A stretch of DNA of 64,000 nucleotides, taken from NCBI RefSeq assembly GCF_029714405.1, contig NZ_CP121650.1:1-64000 (forward strand). Direction: 5' to 3'. The first letter of the stretch is position 1. Each line of letters opens with the position of its first letter. Origin of the DNA: Bradyrhizobium sp. CB82. Its GTDB lineage: Bacteria > Pseudomonadota > Alphaproteobacteria > Rhizobiales > Xanthobacteraceae. The position numbers and the translations under genes were made by a program. The notes beneath the pieces were generated by a model, which was given only the letters and a program-made list of their open reading frames with translations, made no database searches and had not been told where the DNA came from. Of this stretch, positions 37,697 to 46,474 are shown one piece after another.

Positions 37697-39306
37697 CCCT
37701 CGCACAACGACTTCGGACGGTCGCGCTCGCCATCATCCTCACCTGGGGATGGAAGCGCGCAGCTATTGCGATGGCGGCCGGCGCGCTCTCGGTGCTGGCG
37801 CTCTCACCGTTCAATGCCTGGCCGGTGCTGTTTCTGACCTTTCCGGTGCTGGTCTGGCTCATCGACGGCGCCGGCGGCGGCCGGTTCGGCGGCGTTCCCG
37901 CGGCGGCGCTGACTGGCTACTGGTTTGGGCTCGGCTATTTCGTCCCCGGCCTCTACTGGATCGGCTACGCCTTCTTCGTCGATGCTCAGACCTTTGCCTG
38001 GCTGACGCCGTTTGCGGTGCTGGGCCTGCCGGCGTATCTGGCCATCTACACGGCGATCGGATTTGCGCTGGCGCGGCTGTTCTGGACCAAGGACGCCGCG
38101 CGCATCCTCGCGCTCGCAGCCAGTCTCACCGTCGCCGAATGGTTGCGCGGCCATGCCCTGACCGGCTTTCCCTGGAACGCCTTCGGCTACGCGTTGTTCG
38201 AGCCGCTGCCGCTGGCACAGACCGCGTCGCTGATCGGCCTGTGGGGCATGACGTTCCTGACGGTCGCGATCTTCGCCAGCCCTGCGGCGCTGATCGACCG
38301 CACCGCGGATCGGAAAATGCCGTGGCGCGCGCCGGCCGCGGCGATCGTATTGCTGATGATCATGGGCATCTTCGGCGCGATCCGACTGTCGCTGCATCCG
38401 ACGACGATGGTGGCGGGCGCCAAGCTCCGCCTGATGCAGCCGAACCTGCAGCAGGACGCCAAATTCAACTACTCCGCCAAGGCGGAGGTGATGAAGAAAT
38501 ATCTCGCTTTGTCGGACCGCGCCTCCGGACCCCAGTCGACCGGCGTACGCGATGCCACCATCCTGATCTGGCCGGAATCCGCCTTTCCGTTTTTCCTGAC
38601 CCGCGAAGCCGACGCGATGGCGCAAATCGCGGACCTCCTGCCCAAGGGCACGGTGCTGATCACGGGGTCGGTCCGTGCGCCTGATCTGCCGCCGGGCAGG
38701 CGAATCACGCGCGCCTATAACTCGATCTATGTGATCGACCACGACGGCGGCGTGCTTTCCGTCTACGACAAGCTGCACCTGGTACCGTTCGGAGAATTTC
38801 TGCCCTATCAGGACCTGATGGAGGAGCTCGGCTTCGAGCAACTGACCCGGGTTCAGGGCGGTTTCATTCCCGGCACCGTGCGGCATGCGCTGCCGGTGCC
38901 GAGTGCGCCGTCCGCGCTACCGCTCATCTGCTACGAGGCCATCTTTCCCGGTGACGTTGCGGGACTTAAGGAGCGGCCGGGCTGGATCGTCAACCTGACC
39001 AATGACGGCTGGTTCGGAATTTCCACCGGCCCCTACCAGCACATGGAGCAGGCGCGGATGCGCGCCATCGAGTTCGGATTGCCGCTGGTCCGCTCGGCAA
39101 ACACAGGGGTTTCAGCGGTCGTCGATCCCGTAGGCCGGACCATCGCCAGCCTTGGCCTCGGCATCGAAGGCGTGCTGGATTCGGGCCTGCCCGCCGCGAT
39201 CCCCCCGACCCTGTATGCCAGGGTCGGGGACATTCCGGCCGCGCTCCTCGTCGCGCTCGCCGTCATTCTTGCGGTGCGCAAGCGCGTTGCCAGACGGCAT
39301 TCCTGA
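37693..39306 (+). CDS. lnt: Apolipoprotein N-acyltransferase
   Basis: Lnt is an inner-membrane nitrilase-fold enzyme that N-acylates the N-terminal cysteine of lipoproteins. The 537-residue product has about seven N-terminal membrane segments, then the nitrilase domain with the catalytic triad Glu295 (IWPESAFPF), Lys360 (YDKLHLVPFGE) and Cys413 (ICYEAIFP), matching E. coli Glu267, Lys335 and Cys387, and a final membrane helix near 510-530. The start is GTG 37693, overlapping the CorC stop (GTGA). The gene ends the phoH-ybeY-corC-lnt set. Confidence 0.95.
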   Translation: MTLAQRLRTVALAIILTWGWKRAAIAMAAGALSVLALSPFNAWPVLFLTFPVLVWLIDGAGGGRFGGVPAAALTGYWFGLGYFVPGLYWIGYAFFVDAQTFAWLTPFAVLGLPAYLAIYTAIGFALARLFWTKDAARILALAASLTVAEWLRGHALTGFPWNAFGYALFEPLPLAQTASLIGLWGMTFLTVAIFASPAALIDRTADRKMPWRAPAAAIVLLMIMGIFGAIRLSLHPTTMVAGAKLRLMQPNLQQDAKFNYSAKAEVMKKYLALSDRASGPQSTGVRDATILIWPESAFPFFLTREADAMAQIADLLPKGTVLITGSVRAPDLPPGRRITRAYNSIYVIDHDGGVLSVYDKLHLVPFGEFLPYQDLMEELGFEQLTRVQGGFIPGTVRHALPVPSAPSALPLICYEAIFPGDVAGLKERPGWIVNLTNDGWFGISTGPYQHMEQARMRAIEFGLPLVRSANTGVSAVVDPVGRTIASLGLGIEGVLDSGLPAAIPPTLYARVGDIPAALLVALAVILAVRKRVARRHS

Positions 39307-39523
39307 TCGCCGGCGGCGCCGGCGGTTAACTTTTGACAACCGTAATCCACCGGTTGACAGATCGGCGGCACGCTCCGCATTCTGCTCCTGCTGCACGAAG
39401 ACAGTGGGGCGTTGCTAAATTTCTCCGCAATGTTTCCCAAAAATCCCAAGAGAGGTTTTAGCGACGTATCACCTGACGCATACTCCCCTGTTGCGCTAAA
39501 GGTGTCTGAGGAGGACAGAGGAG

Positions 39524-39937
39524 ATGTCGAAAGCGCCCAACCCTGTTGACAAATATGTCGGCAGCCGCGTGCGCATGCGCCGCATCATGTTGGGCATGAG
39601 CCAGGAGAAGCTCGGCGAAGCGCTTGGCCTTACGTTCCAGCAGATCCAGAAGTACGAGAAGGGCACCAACCGGGTCGGCGCGAGTCGTATTCAGCAGATC
39701 GCGGAAATCCTACAGGTGCCGGTGTCGTTCCTGTTCGAGGGCGGACCGAGCGGCACGCCGGGCCCCGATGGCTTCAGCGAGGGCGCCTCGCCCTCCTACG
39801 TCTCCGACTTCCTCGCCACGTCGGAAGGGCTGGCGCTGACGAAAGCCTTCACCCGAATCACCGATTCCAAGCTGCGCCGCTCGATCGTCGATCTCGTCGA
39901 GCAAATCGCCGCCCGCGAAGGCCCCGACAAGCGCTGA
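39524..39937 (+). CDS. HTH regulator of the PraR/PhrR type
   Basis: The 137-residue product is an XRE-family DNA-binding protein. The helix-turn-helix spans about 20-55, with SQEKLGEALGLTFQQIQKYE then GTNRVGASRI. The C-terminal third (SDFLATSEGLALTKAFTRIT) is family specific. It matches rhizobial PraR/PhrR-type regulators, which in Azorhizobium and Rhizobium repress genes for host interaction and quorum sensing and lie next to lnt. The ATG at 39524 has GGAGGACAGAGGAG upstream, a strong site. The 217-base leader carries two TTGACA words (39333-39338, 39354-39359) and a GC-rich inverted repeat (39311-39325), so it has its own promoter region. Confidence 0.86.
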   Translation: MSKAPNPVDKYVGSRVRMRRIMLGMSQEKLGEALGLTFQQIQKYEKGTNRVGASRIQQIAEILQVPVSFLFEGGPSGTPGPDGFSEGASPSYVSDFLATSEGLALTKAFTRITDSKLRRSIVDLVEQIAAREGPDKR

Positions 39938-40071
39938 CGCGCGTTTGCCGTTCCAGCTTTGCATTCGGGCCGTGAGGCTGCGCCAAATCTGGCCTATGTC
40001 GTGATCTGTGGTCCGCGTATAAGGCGCGCGACCTTCCACGACATTCCTCACCCCGAGGCACAGGCGACGAC

Positions 40072-41199
40072 ATGTCCAGCTCAAATTCGTTCGACACCGC
40101 GACCATCCTTGAGGGCATCCGCCGCTGGGTGGAGATCGAGACGCCGACGGAAGCGCCCGAGCAGGTCAACGAGTTGATGTCTGTCGTCACAGAGCAGCAT
40201 CGCGACCTGCCCGTCACGACCGAACGCGTCGCGGGCATCAATGGCTGCGGCGATCATCTCGTGGTGCGCTCGGCATGGGGCCAGGACAGACCCGGCATCC
40301 TCGTGCTCAGCCACCTCGATACCGTACACCCCCTGGGCTTCATCGAGCGCCTGCCCTTCAAAATCGAGGGCGACAGTGCCTTCGGCCCCGGCATCTACGA
40401 CATGAAGGGCGGCGCCTATATCGCCCATCACGCCTTCCGCAACCTCTGCGCGACGTCCGACCGCTCGCCGCTCGGCATCACCCACATGTTCACTTCCGAC
40501 GAGGAGATCGGCAGCCCGACCTCGCGCGCGCTGATCGAAGCGGAAGGGCGCAAGGCCAAATATGTGCTGGTGACGGAGCCGGCGCGCGACGGCGGCAAGA
40601 TCGTGACCGGGCGCAAGGGCGTCGGACGGTTCGAAGTTTTCATCAAGGGCGTGCCCGCGCATGCAGGCTCGCGGCCCGAGGATGGCCGCAGCGCCATCCG
40701 CGAGCTCGCCAATATCATTCAGGCGCTGGAGGGGATGAACGATGTCAAGCGCGGCGTCAGCGTCAATGTCGGCGTGGTGCGTGGCGGCACGCGGCCCAAC
40801 GTCACGCCGGAAGAAGCCTATGCCGAGGTCGATCTGCGCGTGCTCAGCAATGCCGACGCAGACGAATTCGTCGGAAAGATTCTTGGGCTGACCTCCAAGA
40901 CCGAAGGCGTCACCGTCAAGGTGACGGGCGACCTCAACCGACCTCCTTATGAGAAGAGCAATTCCGGCGCCTCGCTCTATGAGCATGCGAAAACGCTGGC
41001 GGGCGAGCTCGGCTTCGATCTGATCGACACCCACACCGGCGGCGGATCGGACGGCAATTTCACCGCGGCCCATACCGCAACGCTCGACGGACTCGGCGTC
41101 GACGGTACCGGTGCGCACACCCACTATGAGCAGCTCTACCTCTCCTCGCTCGAGCCGCGCGCGCGGCTGCTCTATCGCCTGTACCAGACGCTGCGATGA
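40072..41199 (+). CDS. M20 family metallopeptidase (glutamate carboxypeptidase-like)
   Basis: The 375-residue product is a dizinc M20 exopeptidase, most like carboxypeptidase G2/glutamate carboxypeptidase, which removes C-terminal glutamate from substrates such as folate. Metal-binding and catalytic residues are visible: His81 and Asp83 in SHLDTVHPLG, Asp110 in YDMKGG, and the Glu144-Glu145 pair in TSDEEIGSP. A dimerisation domain lies near 190-290. No signal peptide is present, so it is cytoplasmic. It overlaps trmB by ATGA. In Rhizobium species the equivalent position between the praR homologue and trmB is usually metK. Substrate is not predictable. Confidence 0.86.
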   Translation: MSSSNSFDTATILEGIRRWVEIETPTEAPEQVNELMSVVTEQHRDLPVTTERVAGINGCGDHLVVRSAWGQDRPGILVLSHLDTVHPLGFIERLPFKIEGDSAFGPGIYDMKGGAYIAHHAFRNLCATSDRSPLGITHMFTSDEEIGSPTSRALIEAEGRKAKYVLVTEPARDGGKIVTGRKGVGRFEVFIKGVPAHAGSRPEDGRSAIRELANIIQALEGMNDVKRGVSVNVGVVRGGTRPNVTPEEAYAEVDLRVLSNADADEFVGKILGLTSKTEGVTVKVTGDLNRPPYEKSNSGASLYEHAKTLAGELGFDLIDTHTGGGSDGNFTAAHTATLDGLGVDGTGAHTHYEQLYLSSLEPRARLLYRLYQTLR

Positions 41200-41909
41200 G
41201 CGAGCGCAGATCGGATCCGGCTCGCGCTGACGACGGCGAACGCGCGTTCTTCGGCCGCCGCAAGGGGCACAAGCTCCGACCGCACCAGGCCGACCTCGTT
41301 GCGCATCTGCTGCCACATCTTGCGCTCGACATCGCGCAAGACGCGCCTGCGAATACGCGCGAGATCTTCGATCCCGCTGCCGAAGAGTTGCGGCTCGAGA
41401 TCGGCTTCGGCGGCGGCGAGCATCTGGCGGCGGAAGCGCAAAACTTTCCGGCCACCGGCTTCATCGGCTGCGAGCCCTATGTCAATGGCATGGCAAAAAT
41501 CCTCGCGCAGATCGAGGCGCACAATATCGGCAATATCCGCCTGTTCGCGGGCGATGCGGCCGAGCTGCTGGCCTGGCTGCCGAACTCTTCACTGTCGCGG
41601 ATCGACCTGATCCATCCCGATCCCTGGCCGAAGCGGCGGCACTGGAAGCGGCGCTTCGTCCAGGACAAGACGATTGCCGCAATGGCCCGCGTGCTCCGAA
41701 GCGGCGGCGAATTCCGCTTCGTCTGCGACATCGACGATTACTGCGCCTGGACGCTGTCGCATCTCGCCCGCTCGCCGGATTTCGTCTGGCTCGCCGAGCG
41801 TGCCGACGATTTTCGGCTGCCCTGGGCCGGCTACACCATGACACGTTACGGGCGAAAGGCCGCGCGGGAAGGACGCAAGGCGGCGTATTTGCGATTCCGG
41901 AGAGTCTGA
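41196..41909 (+). CDS. trmB: tRNA (guanine-N(7)-)-methyltransferase
   Basis: TrmB makes m7G46 in the tRNA variable loop with S-adenosylmethionine. The 237-residue product has the SAM-binding motif LEIGFGGGEHL near 67-77, GCEPYVNGM near 90 and the catalytic region HPDPWPKRRHWKRRF near 144-158. Overlap with the upstream peptidase (ATGA at 41196) suggests co-translation. The convergent DUF2336 gene ends four bases downstream. It is slightly longer than E. coli TrmB at its N-terminus. Confidence 0.95.
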   Translation: MSERRSDPARADDGERAFFGRRKGHKLRPHQADLVAHLLPHLALDIAQDAPANTREIFDPAAEELRLEIGFGGGEHLAAEAQNFPATGFIGCEPYVNGMAKILAQIEAHNIGNIRLFAGDAAELLAWLPNSSLSRIDLIHPDPWPKRRHWKRRFVQDKTIAAMARVLRSGGEFRFVCDIDDYCAWTLSHLARSPDFVWLAERADDFRLPWAGYTMTRYGRKAAREGRKAAYLRFRRV

Positions 41910-41912
41910 GCC

Positions 41913-42983
41913 TCAGTTGCGCCAGAAATTCACGACGCGCTCGGCGGTCGACGGCATCAGCTTGGTGAAGTTCGTTCGCGCCGCTTCGATGTCGGCGTCC
42001 GCGGGCGTGCGCTGCGGGCCGTACCACAACAGGACCAGCGCGCGCACGGTCGGCCAGCCGAAATTCAGAACCCGGCCCAGGATCAGGATCGGATCGTAAC
42101 GGTCGCCGGCGATCAGCCGGTCGAGGATGGAGAGCTTGATGCCGGACATCGCGGAGAGCGTCGCGATGGATTCCTCATATTTGTGGGCCTTGGCGAAGCC
42201 GAGCAGCGCACTTTCGCCGAGGTGGCCTTCGCGATGCAGCCCGAGCACGGTGCGCTGCGCCGCCGCAAAGTCGCGCCGCGGACCTGGCGGCAGCGAAGCC
42301 TCCTCGAGTTCGGCCATCGCGCGCCTGATCTCCGCCTGGCGCGCAGGCTTGACCACGCTCGACAGACGGCGGCGGATGACGTCGAGCGTTCCGCCCAGGA
42401 GCTCCTTGAGCTGGTCGCCGGTGAGATCGTCGCGCTGGCCGATCTTGAGCGTCAGCACACCGTCCTGCGCCGCGCGCTTGATCAGCTCCGAATAGCCCCC
42501 TGCCGAGAACGTCGCACCCGCATTGCCGGCAGCACGCCGCACCACGTCGCGATCGCCGCGCTCGACCAGCACGTCGGTGATCCCCGCCGACAGGGCGGCC
42601 CGCTCGGTCATCGCGAGAAGGTGGCCCTGACCTTTCAGGCGCGCGATCTCGATCAGCGCGGCTTCGTCGAGCACCGGAGAGCGACGCAACACCGGGCCCG
42701 CCACCTGAATTTCGTTCTCGCGCGCGAGCTGACCGACGAGATGGCGCGGCGCGTTCGCCACGCGCGAAAACCGTTCGGCAAGATCGACGCGCGCCGTCAG
42801 ATCGGCATGCGGAACGAGGTCGATCAGGAGATTGTCGAAGAGATCGACGAGATCAGGCCTGAGCTTGGCGGCATCCTGGAAGAACAGGTCAGCGATGGCG
42901 CGCGCGATGTCGCTGCGACGCCTGGGGTCGCCGCGCCTGACGATCTCGTCCAGTCCCGGAATGAGCGACGTGGCAACGGTCAT
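41913..42983 (-). CDS. DUF2336 domain protein
   Basis: The 356-residue product is an all-helical cytoplasmic protein of the DUF2336 family, which is common in Hyphomicrobiales and has no known function. Features include repeated leucine-rich helices ([53 protein letters not shown]) like HEAT repeats, so it may be a protein-binding scaffold. The frame may start at GTG 43007 or ATG 42983; neither has a strong ribosome binding site, and 42983 is used. It converges on trmB and is divergent from rimP across a 345-base gap with the rimP leader. The neighbours do not indicate a role. Confidence 0.75.
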   Translation of the reverse strand: MTVATSLIPGLDEIVRRGDPRRRSDIARAIADLFFQDAAKLRPDLVDLFDNLLIDLVPHADLTARVDLAERFSRVANAPRHLVGQLARENEIQVAGPVLRRSPVLDEAALIEIARLKGQGHLLAMTERAALSAGITDVLVERGDRDVVRRAAGNAGATFSAGGYSELIKRAAQDGVLTLKIGQRDDLTGDQLKELLGGTLDVIRRRLSSVVKPARQAEIRRAMAELEEASLPPGPRRDFAAAQRTVLGLHREGHLGESALLGFAKAHKYEESIATLSAMSGIKLSILDRLIAGDRYDPILILGRVLNFGWPTVRALVLLWYGPQRTPADADIEAARTNFTKLMPSTAERVVNFWRN

Positions 42984-43328
42984 GAAACGCGAACTCGCAT
43001 TGGGCACGCCGGGAGTACACGAAAAGCCTTAAAATGCACCGTCAGCAGGCAATTTAGGCCATCCTTGGTGAAGGAACGGTTAGGCGGAGACCGCATAAAA
43101 AGGCGCTCCGGGCCCAGCCGGGCCTTGTCGCGAGGAGCGAAAAGCGCTATATCCGCGCCAACTTATCTTCTCATACGATCGGTATTGAGAGTGGGCCCGG
43201 AAGGACCCGCTCTTTTTTATTACCTGCATCGACGACGAGATCGGGCGGCCTTCTGTGGAGGCCGACCGGCCCCACGAGTTCCCAACGTAAAGCAAGCGTT
43301 AACCATAAGAACCATCTTGACCGCTGAT
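42984..43328. other. DUF2336-rimP intergenic region, 345 bases
   Basis: The only coding possibility is the 24-base extension of the DUF2336 gene. The right part holds the rimP leader/terminator (separate entry). The stretch between about 43030 and 43130 contains a candidate start region for the rimP operon transcript, but no clean promoter pair was identified. Pyrimidine-rich and GC-rich hairpin words (GGCGCTCCGGGCCC, GCCGGGCCTTGTCGC near 43102-43130) precede the leader hairpin. Confidence 0.5.
43100..43218 (+). ncRNA. rimP leader RNA with intrinsic terminator (attenuator)
   Basis: Just upstream of rimP-nusA lies a strong terminator-like hairpin, arms 43188-43199 (GAGAGTGGGCCC) and 43203-43214 (GGACCCGCTCTT) with a three-base loop and wobble pairs, followed by six T residues (43213-43218). 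rimP begins 111 bases later, so a terminator here implies premature termination. Rfam describes a rimP leader motif in alphaproteobacteria upstream of rimP-nusA-infB with a rho-independent terminator at its end, and this fits in place and form. The upstream stem GGGCCCAGCCGGGCC (about 43111-43125) may belong to the antiterminator side. The ligand is not known. Confidence 0.65.
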
Positions 43329-44084
43329 ATGATCGAACCGAGCACTGGTTCCACGGATGCCGAGCTGTTGGCCGAGCCGCGGCTCGTGGTCGAGCCGGGC
43401 GTGGCCGCGCGGGTCTCGGCGATCGCGAGTCCCGTCCTGCAAGGCATGGGATATCGCCTGGTGCGGATCCGCATCTCCGGGGAAGCCGGCTGCACGGTCC
43501 AGGTCATGGCGGAGCGGCCGGACGGCTCGATGCAGATCGAGGATTGCGAAGCGATCTCGCGGGCGCTGTCGCCGGTGCTCGACGTCGCCGACCCCATCGA
43601 CCGCGCCTATCGGCTGGAGATTTCCTCGCCGGGCATCGACCGGCCGCTGGTGCGCCGCTCCGATTTCGAGCGCCATCTTGGGCATCTGCTGAAGATCGAA
43701 ATGGCCGTCGCCCACGACGGACGAAAGCGCTTCCGCGGCACCATCGCCGGCATCGAAGGCGACCGCGTTCGCATCACGCGCGACGACGTCAAGGCCGGCG
43801 AGGACGCCGACGTTCTCCTGGTGATGGAGGATATCGGCGAGGCGCGGCTGGTCCTGACCGACGAGTTGATCGCGGAGTCCATGCGCCGTGGCAAGGCCCA
43901 GGAGCGCGAGATGCGTCGCAATCTCGGCCTGGAGCCGCCGCAACCGGCGCACGCCAAGATCAGCGAAAAAACGACCAAGAACACCAAGCCGAAAAAGAAG
44001 CCGGCACCGAAGAACACCAAACAACATCGCCTGGCCGCCGAACGTGCGCGGCGTGGCGAAATCGAGCCTGACGAAGGAGACTAG
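43329..44084 (+). CDS. rimP: Ribosome maturation factor RimP
   Basis: RimP helps assemble the 30S ribosomal subunit. The 251-residue product has the family N-terminal domain ([16 protein letters not shown] and [20 protein letters not shown] near 87-106) and the SH3-like second domain ([15 protein letters not shown] near 139-153). A lysine-rich tail (about 215-235, [10 protein letters not shown]) extends the protein beyond E. coli RimP (150 residues), as in other Bradyrhizobium sequences. The frame is open far upstream (from 42183), but that part is antisense to the DUF2336 gene; ATG 43329 begins the conserved region. nusA starts two bases after its stop. Confidence 0.93.
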   Translation: MIEPSTGSTDAELLAEPRLVVEPGVAARVSAIASPVLQGMGYRLVRIRISGEAGCTVQVMAERPDGSMQIEDCEAISRALSPVLDVADPIDRAYRLEISSPGIDRPLVRRSDFERHLGHLLKIEMAVAHDGRKRFRGTIAGIEGDRVRITRDDVKAGEDADVLLVMEDIGEARLVLTDELIAESMRRGKAQEREMRRNLGLEPPQPAHAKISEKTTKNTKPKKKPAPKNTKQHRLAAERARRGEIEPDEGD

Positions 44085-44086
44085 CC

Positions 44087-45697
44087 ATGGCAGTCAGCGC
44101 CAATCGACTTGAATTGCTGCAGATCGCCGACGCCGTTGCGCGCGAGAAATCGATCGACCGCGGCATCGTCATTGCCGCGATGGAGGACGCCATCGCGAAG
44201 GCGGCGCGCGCCCGTTACGGCAGCGAGACTGACGTTCACGCCGAGATCGACCCCAAGAAGGGCGAGCTTCGGCTGTCGCGCCACATGCTGGTCGTCGACA
44301 AGGTCGAAAACCATTCCAACCAGATCTCACTGGTCGACGCGCAGCGCGCCAATCCCGGCGCCCAGGTCGGCGACACCATCGCCGACACGCTGCCGCCGCT
44401 GGAATACGGCCGCATCGCCGCACAGTCGGCCAAGCAGGTCATCGTGCAGAAGGTGCGCGAGGCCGAGCGCGACCGGCAGTACCAGGAATTCAAGGATCGC
44501 ATCGGCGACATCGTCAACGGCGTCGTCAAGCGCGTCGAATATGGCAGCGTGATCGTCGATCTCGGCCGTGGCGAAGCCATCATCCGCCGCGACGAGATGC
44601 TGCCGCGCGAGGTGTTCCGCAACGGCGACCGCGTCCGCGCCTACATCTTCGACGTGCGCCGCGAGACTCGCGGCCCGCAGATTTTCCTGTCCCGCACCCA
44701 TCCGCAGTTCATGGCCAAGCTGTTCGCGCAGGAAGTGCCGGAAATCTATGACGGCATCGTCGAGATCAAGGCGGTGGCCCGTGACCCCGGCTCGCGCGCC
44801 AAAATCGGCGTGATTTCCCGCGATTCCTCGGTCGATCCGGTCGGCGCCTGTGTCGGTATGCGCGGCTCGCGCGTGCAGGCGGTGGTGAACGAATTGCAGG
44901 GCGAGAAGATCGACATCATCCCCTGGTCGCCCGACATCGCGACCTTCGTGGTCAACGCGCTGGCTCCGGCCGAAGTGTCCAAGGTCGTCATCGACGAGGA
45001 CCGCGAACGCATCGAGGTCGTGGTGCCCGACACCAACAACCAGCTGTCGCTGGCGATCGGCCGCCGCGGCCAGAACGTCCGCCTTGCCTCGCAGCTCACC
45101 GGCTGGGACATCGACATCCTGACCGAGCAGGAGGAATCGGAGCGCCGCCAGGCAGACTTCGAGAACTCCACCCGCGTCTTCATGGAATCGCTCAACGTCG
45201 ACGAGGTGGTCGGTCAATTGCTGGCGTCCGAAGGCTTCACTTCGGTCGAGGAACTGGCGATGGTCGACGTCAAGGAACTCGCCGGCATCGAAGGTTTCGA
45301 CGAGGAGACCGCGCAGGAGCTGCAGAACCGCGCGCGCGAATATCTCGAACAGCAGGAAGCCGAGCTCGAGGCCAAGCGCAAGGAGCTCGGCGTCGAGGAC
45401 GCCGTGAAGGACGTGCCGGGCGTCACCTCGAAGATGCTGGTGAAGTTCGGCGAGAACGACATCAAGACGGTCGACGACCTCGCCGGCTGCGCCACCGACG
45501 ATCTGGTCGGCTGGACCGAGCGCAAGGAAGGCGGCGAGCAGACCAAGCATGCCGGCGCGCTCGATGGCATCGACATCTCCCGCGATGATGCGGAGGCGAT
45601 GATCATGCAGGCGCGCGTCAAGGCCGGCTGGATAACCGAGGCCGACCTCGCCAAGCCCGCTGAAGACGCCGAGGCGTCCGAACAGCAGCCGGCTTAA
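44087..45697 (+). CDS. nusA: Transcription termination/antitermination protein NusA
   Basis: NusA binds RNA polymerase and RNA to modulate pausing, termination and antitermination. The 536-residue product has the N-terminal polymerase-binding domain (1-125), S1 domain (about 135-200, [20 protein letters not shown]), two KH domains (about 210-345, including [18 protein letters not shown] and [14 protein letters not shown]), and acidic C-terminal helix-hairpin-helix repeats (about 370-520, [19 protein letters not shown]). The ATG at 44087 follows rimP with GAAGGAG upstream. It lies in the rimP-nusA-ylxR-infB operon, the standard arrangement. Confidence 0.97.
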   Translation: MAVSANRLELLQIADAVAREKSIDRGIVIAAMEDAIAKAARARYGSETDVHAEIDPKKGELRLSRHMLVVDKVENHSNQISLVDAQRANPGAQVGDTIADTLPPLEYGRIAAQSAKQVIVQKVREAERDRQYQEFKDRIGDIVNGVVKRVEYGSVIVDLGRGEAIIRRDEMLPREVFRNGDRVRAYIFDVRRETRGPQIFLSRTHPQFMAKLFAQEVPEIYDGIVEIKAVARDPGSRAKIGVISRDSSVDPVGACVGMRGSRVQAVVNELQGEKIDIIPWSPDIATFVVNALAPAEVSKVVIDEDRERIEVVVPDTNNQLSLAIGRRGQNVRLASQLTGWDIDILTEQEESERRQADFENSTRVFMESLNVDEVVGQLLASEGFTSVEELAMVDVKELAGIEGFDEETAQELQNRAREYLEQQEAELEAKRKELGVEDAVKDVPGVTSKMLVKFGENDIKTVDDLAGCATDDLVGWTERKEGGEQTKHAGALDGIDISRDDAEAMIMQARVKAGWITEADLAKPAEDAEASEQQPA

Positions 45698-45721
45698 GGA
45701 CGATCAGGAGATGTCGCCCGG

Positions 45722-46405
45722 ATGCTTGCCAGCACTGACCCCGAACTCGACCACGGACCGCGGACCGAAAGGTCCGCGACCATGCGCATGTGCGTGGTCA
45801 GCCGAAAGGTCCGGCCGATCGACGAGCTGATCCGCTTCGTCGTTTCACCCCAGGGCGATATTGTTCCCGACCTCAAGCGCAAGCTGCCCGGCCGGGGCAT
45901 GTGGATATCGGCCAGCCGGCAGGCGGTTGCGCAAGCCGTGCACCGTCACCATTTCAGCAAGGCTTTCAAGCGCAATTTGCGCGTCCCGCCGACGCTTCCC
46001 TCCGACACGGAAACGCTGCTGGTTCGGAGTGTGACCGAGGCGCTCGCGATTGCCACCAAGGCAGGCCAGGTCCTGGCGGGCTTCGCCAAGGTCGAGGCCG
46101 CCCTGAAAGAGGGAACGGTCGCGGTCCTGATCCACGCCAGTGACGGAGCCCAGGACGGAATTCGCAAATTGGACGCCCTGGTGCGGCAAAACGAGCGGAA
46201 TCGCGACGAGAAGCCACAAATTCCCGTCGTCACCGCGTTGAAATCGGCAGAATTGGATTTGGCACTAGGCAGGTCAAATGTGATACATGCTGCGCTGCTC
46301 GCGGGCCCGGCGAGCAGGACATTCCTGTCACGTAGCCAGGTGCTGGTCCGATACCGGCTGGCGGACGATGACGAGACTGCCGAAAAGCGCGGCCAGGATT
46401 TCTGA
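45722..46405 (+). CDS. RNA-binding protein, YlxR/DUF448 plus L7Ae-like domain
   Basis: The 227-residue product combines a DUF448 (YlxR) domain (about 20-95, MRMCVVSRKVRPIDELIRFV) with a C-terminal L7Ae-like region (about 100-200, AIATKAGQVLAGFAKVEAAL). YlxR-type proteins bind RNA and occur between nusA and infB in most bacteria; the fused L7Ae-like part is typical of alphaproteobacteria. Its exact role is unknown; a link to transcription control has been proposed for some homologues. Start ATG 45722 is preferred. infB follows 69 bases downstream. Confidence 0.88.
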   Translation: MLASTDPELDHGPRTERSATMRMCVVSRKVRPIDELIRFVVSPQGDIVPDLKRKLPGRGMWISASRQAVAQAVHRHHFSKAFKRNLRVPPTLPSDTETLLVRSVTEALAIATKAGQVLAGFAKVEAALKEGTVAVLIHASDGAQDGIRKLDALVRQNERNRDEKPQIPVVTALKSAELDLALGRSNVIHAALLAGPASRTFLSRSQVLVRYRLADDDETAEKRGQDF

Positions 46406-46474
46406 AGACAACGACGACCGGTATGACAGTGCGGCAACGCACAACGATAACAAGATCAGGATTAGGACTGCTGA

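Noticed and set aside
42183..43328. Extended open frame before rimP
   Set aside because: It is antisense to the DUF2336 gene and includes the leader terminator; composition is arginine-rich shadow sequence.
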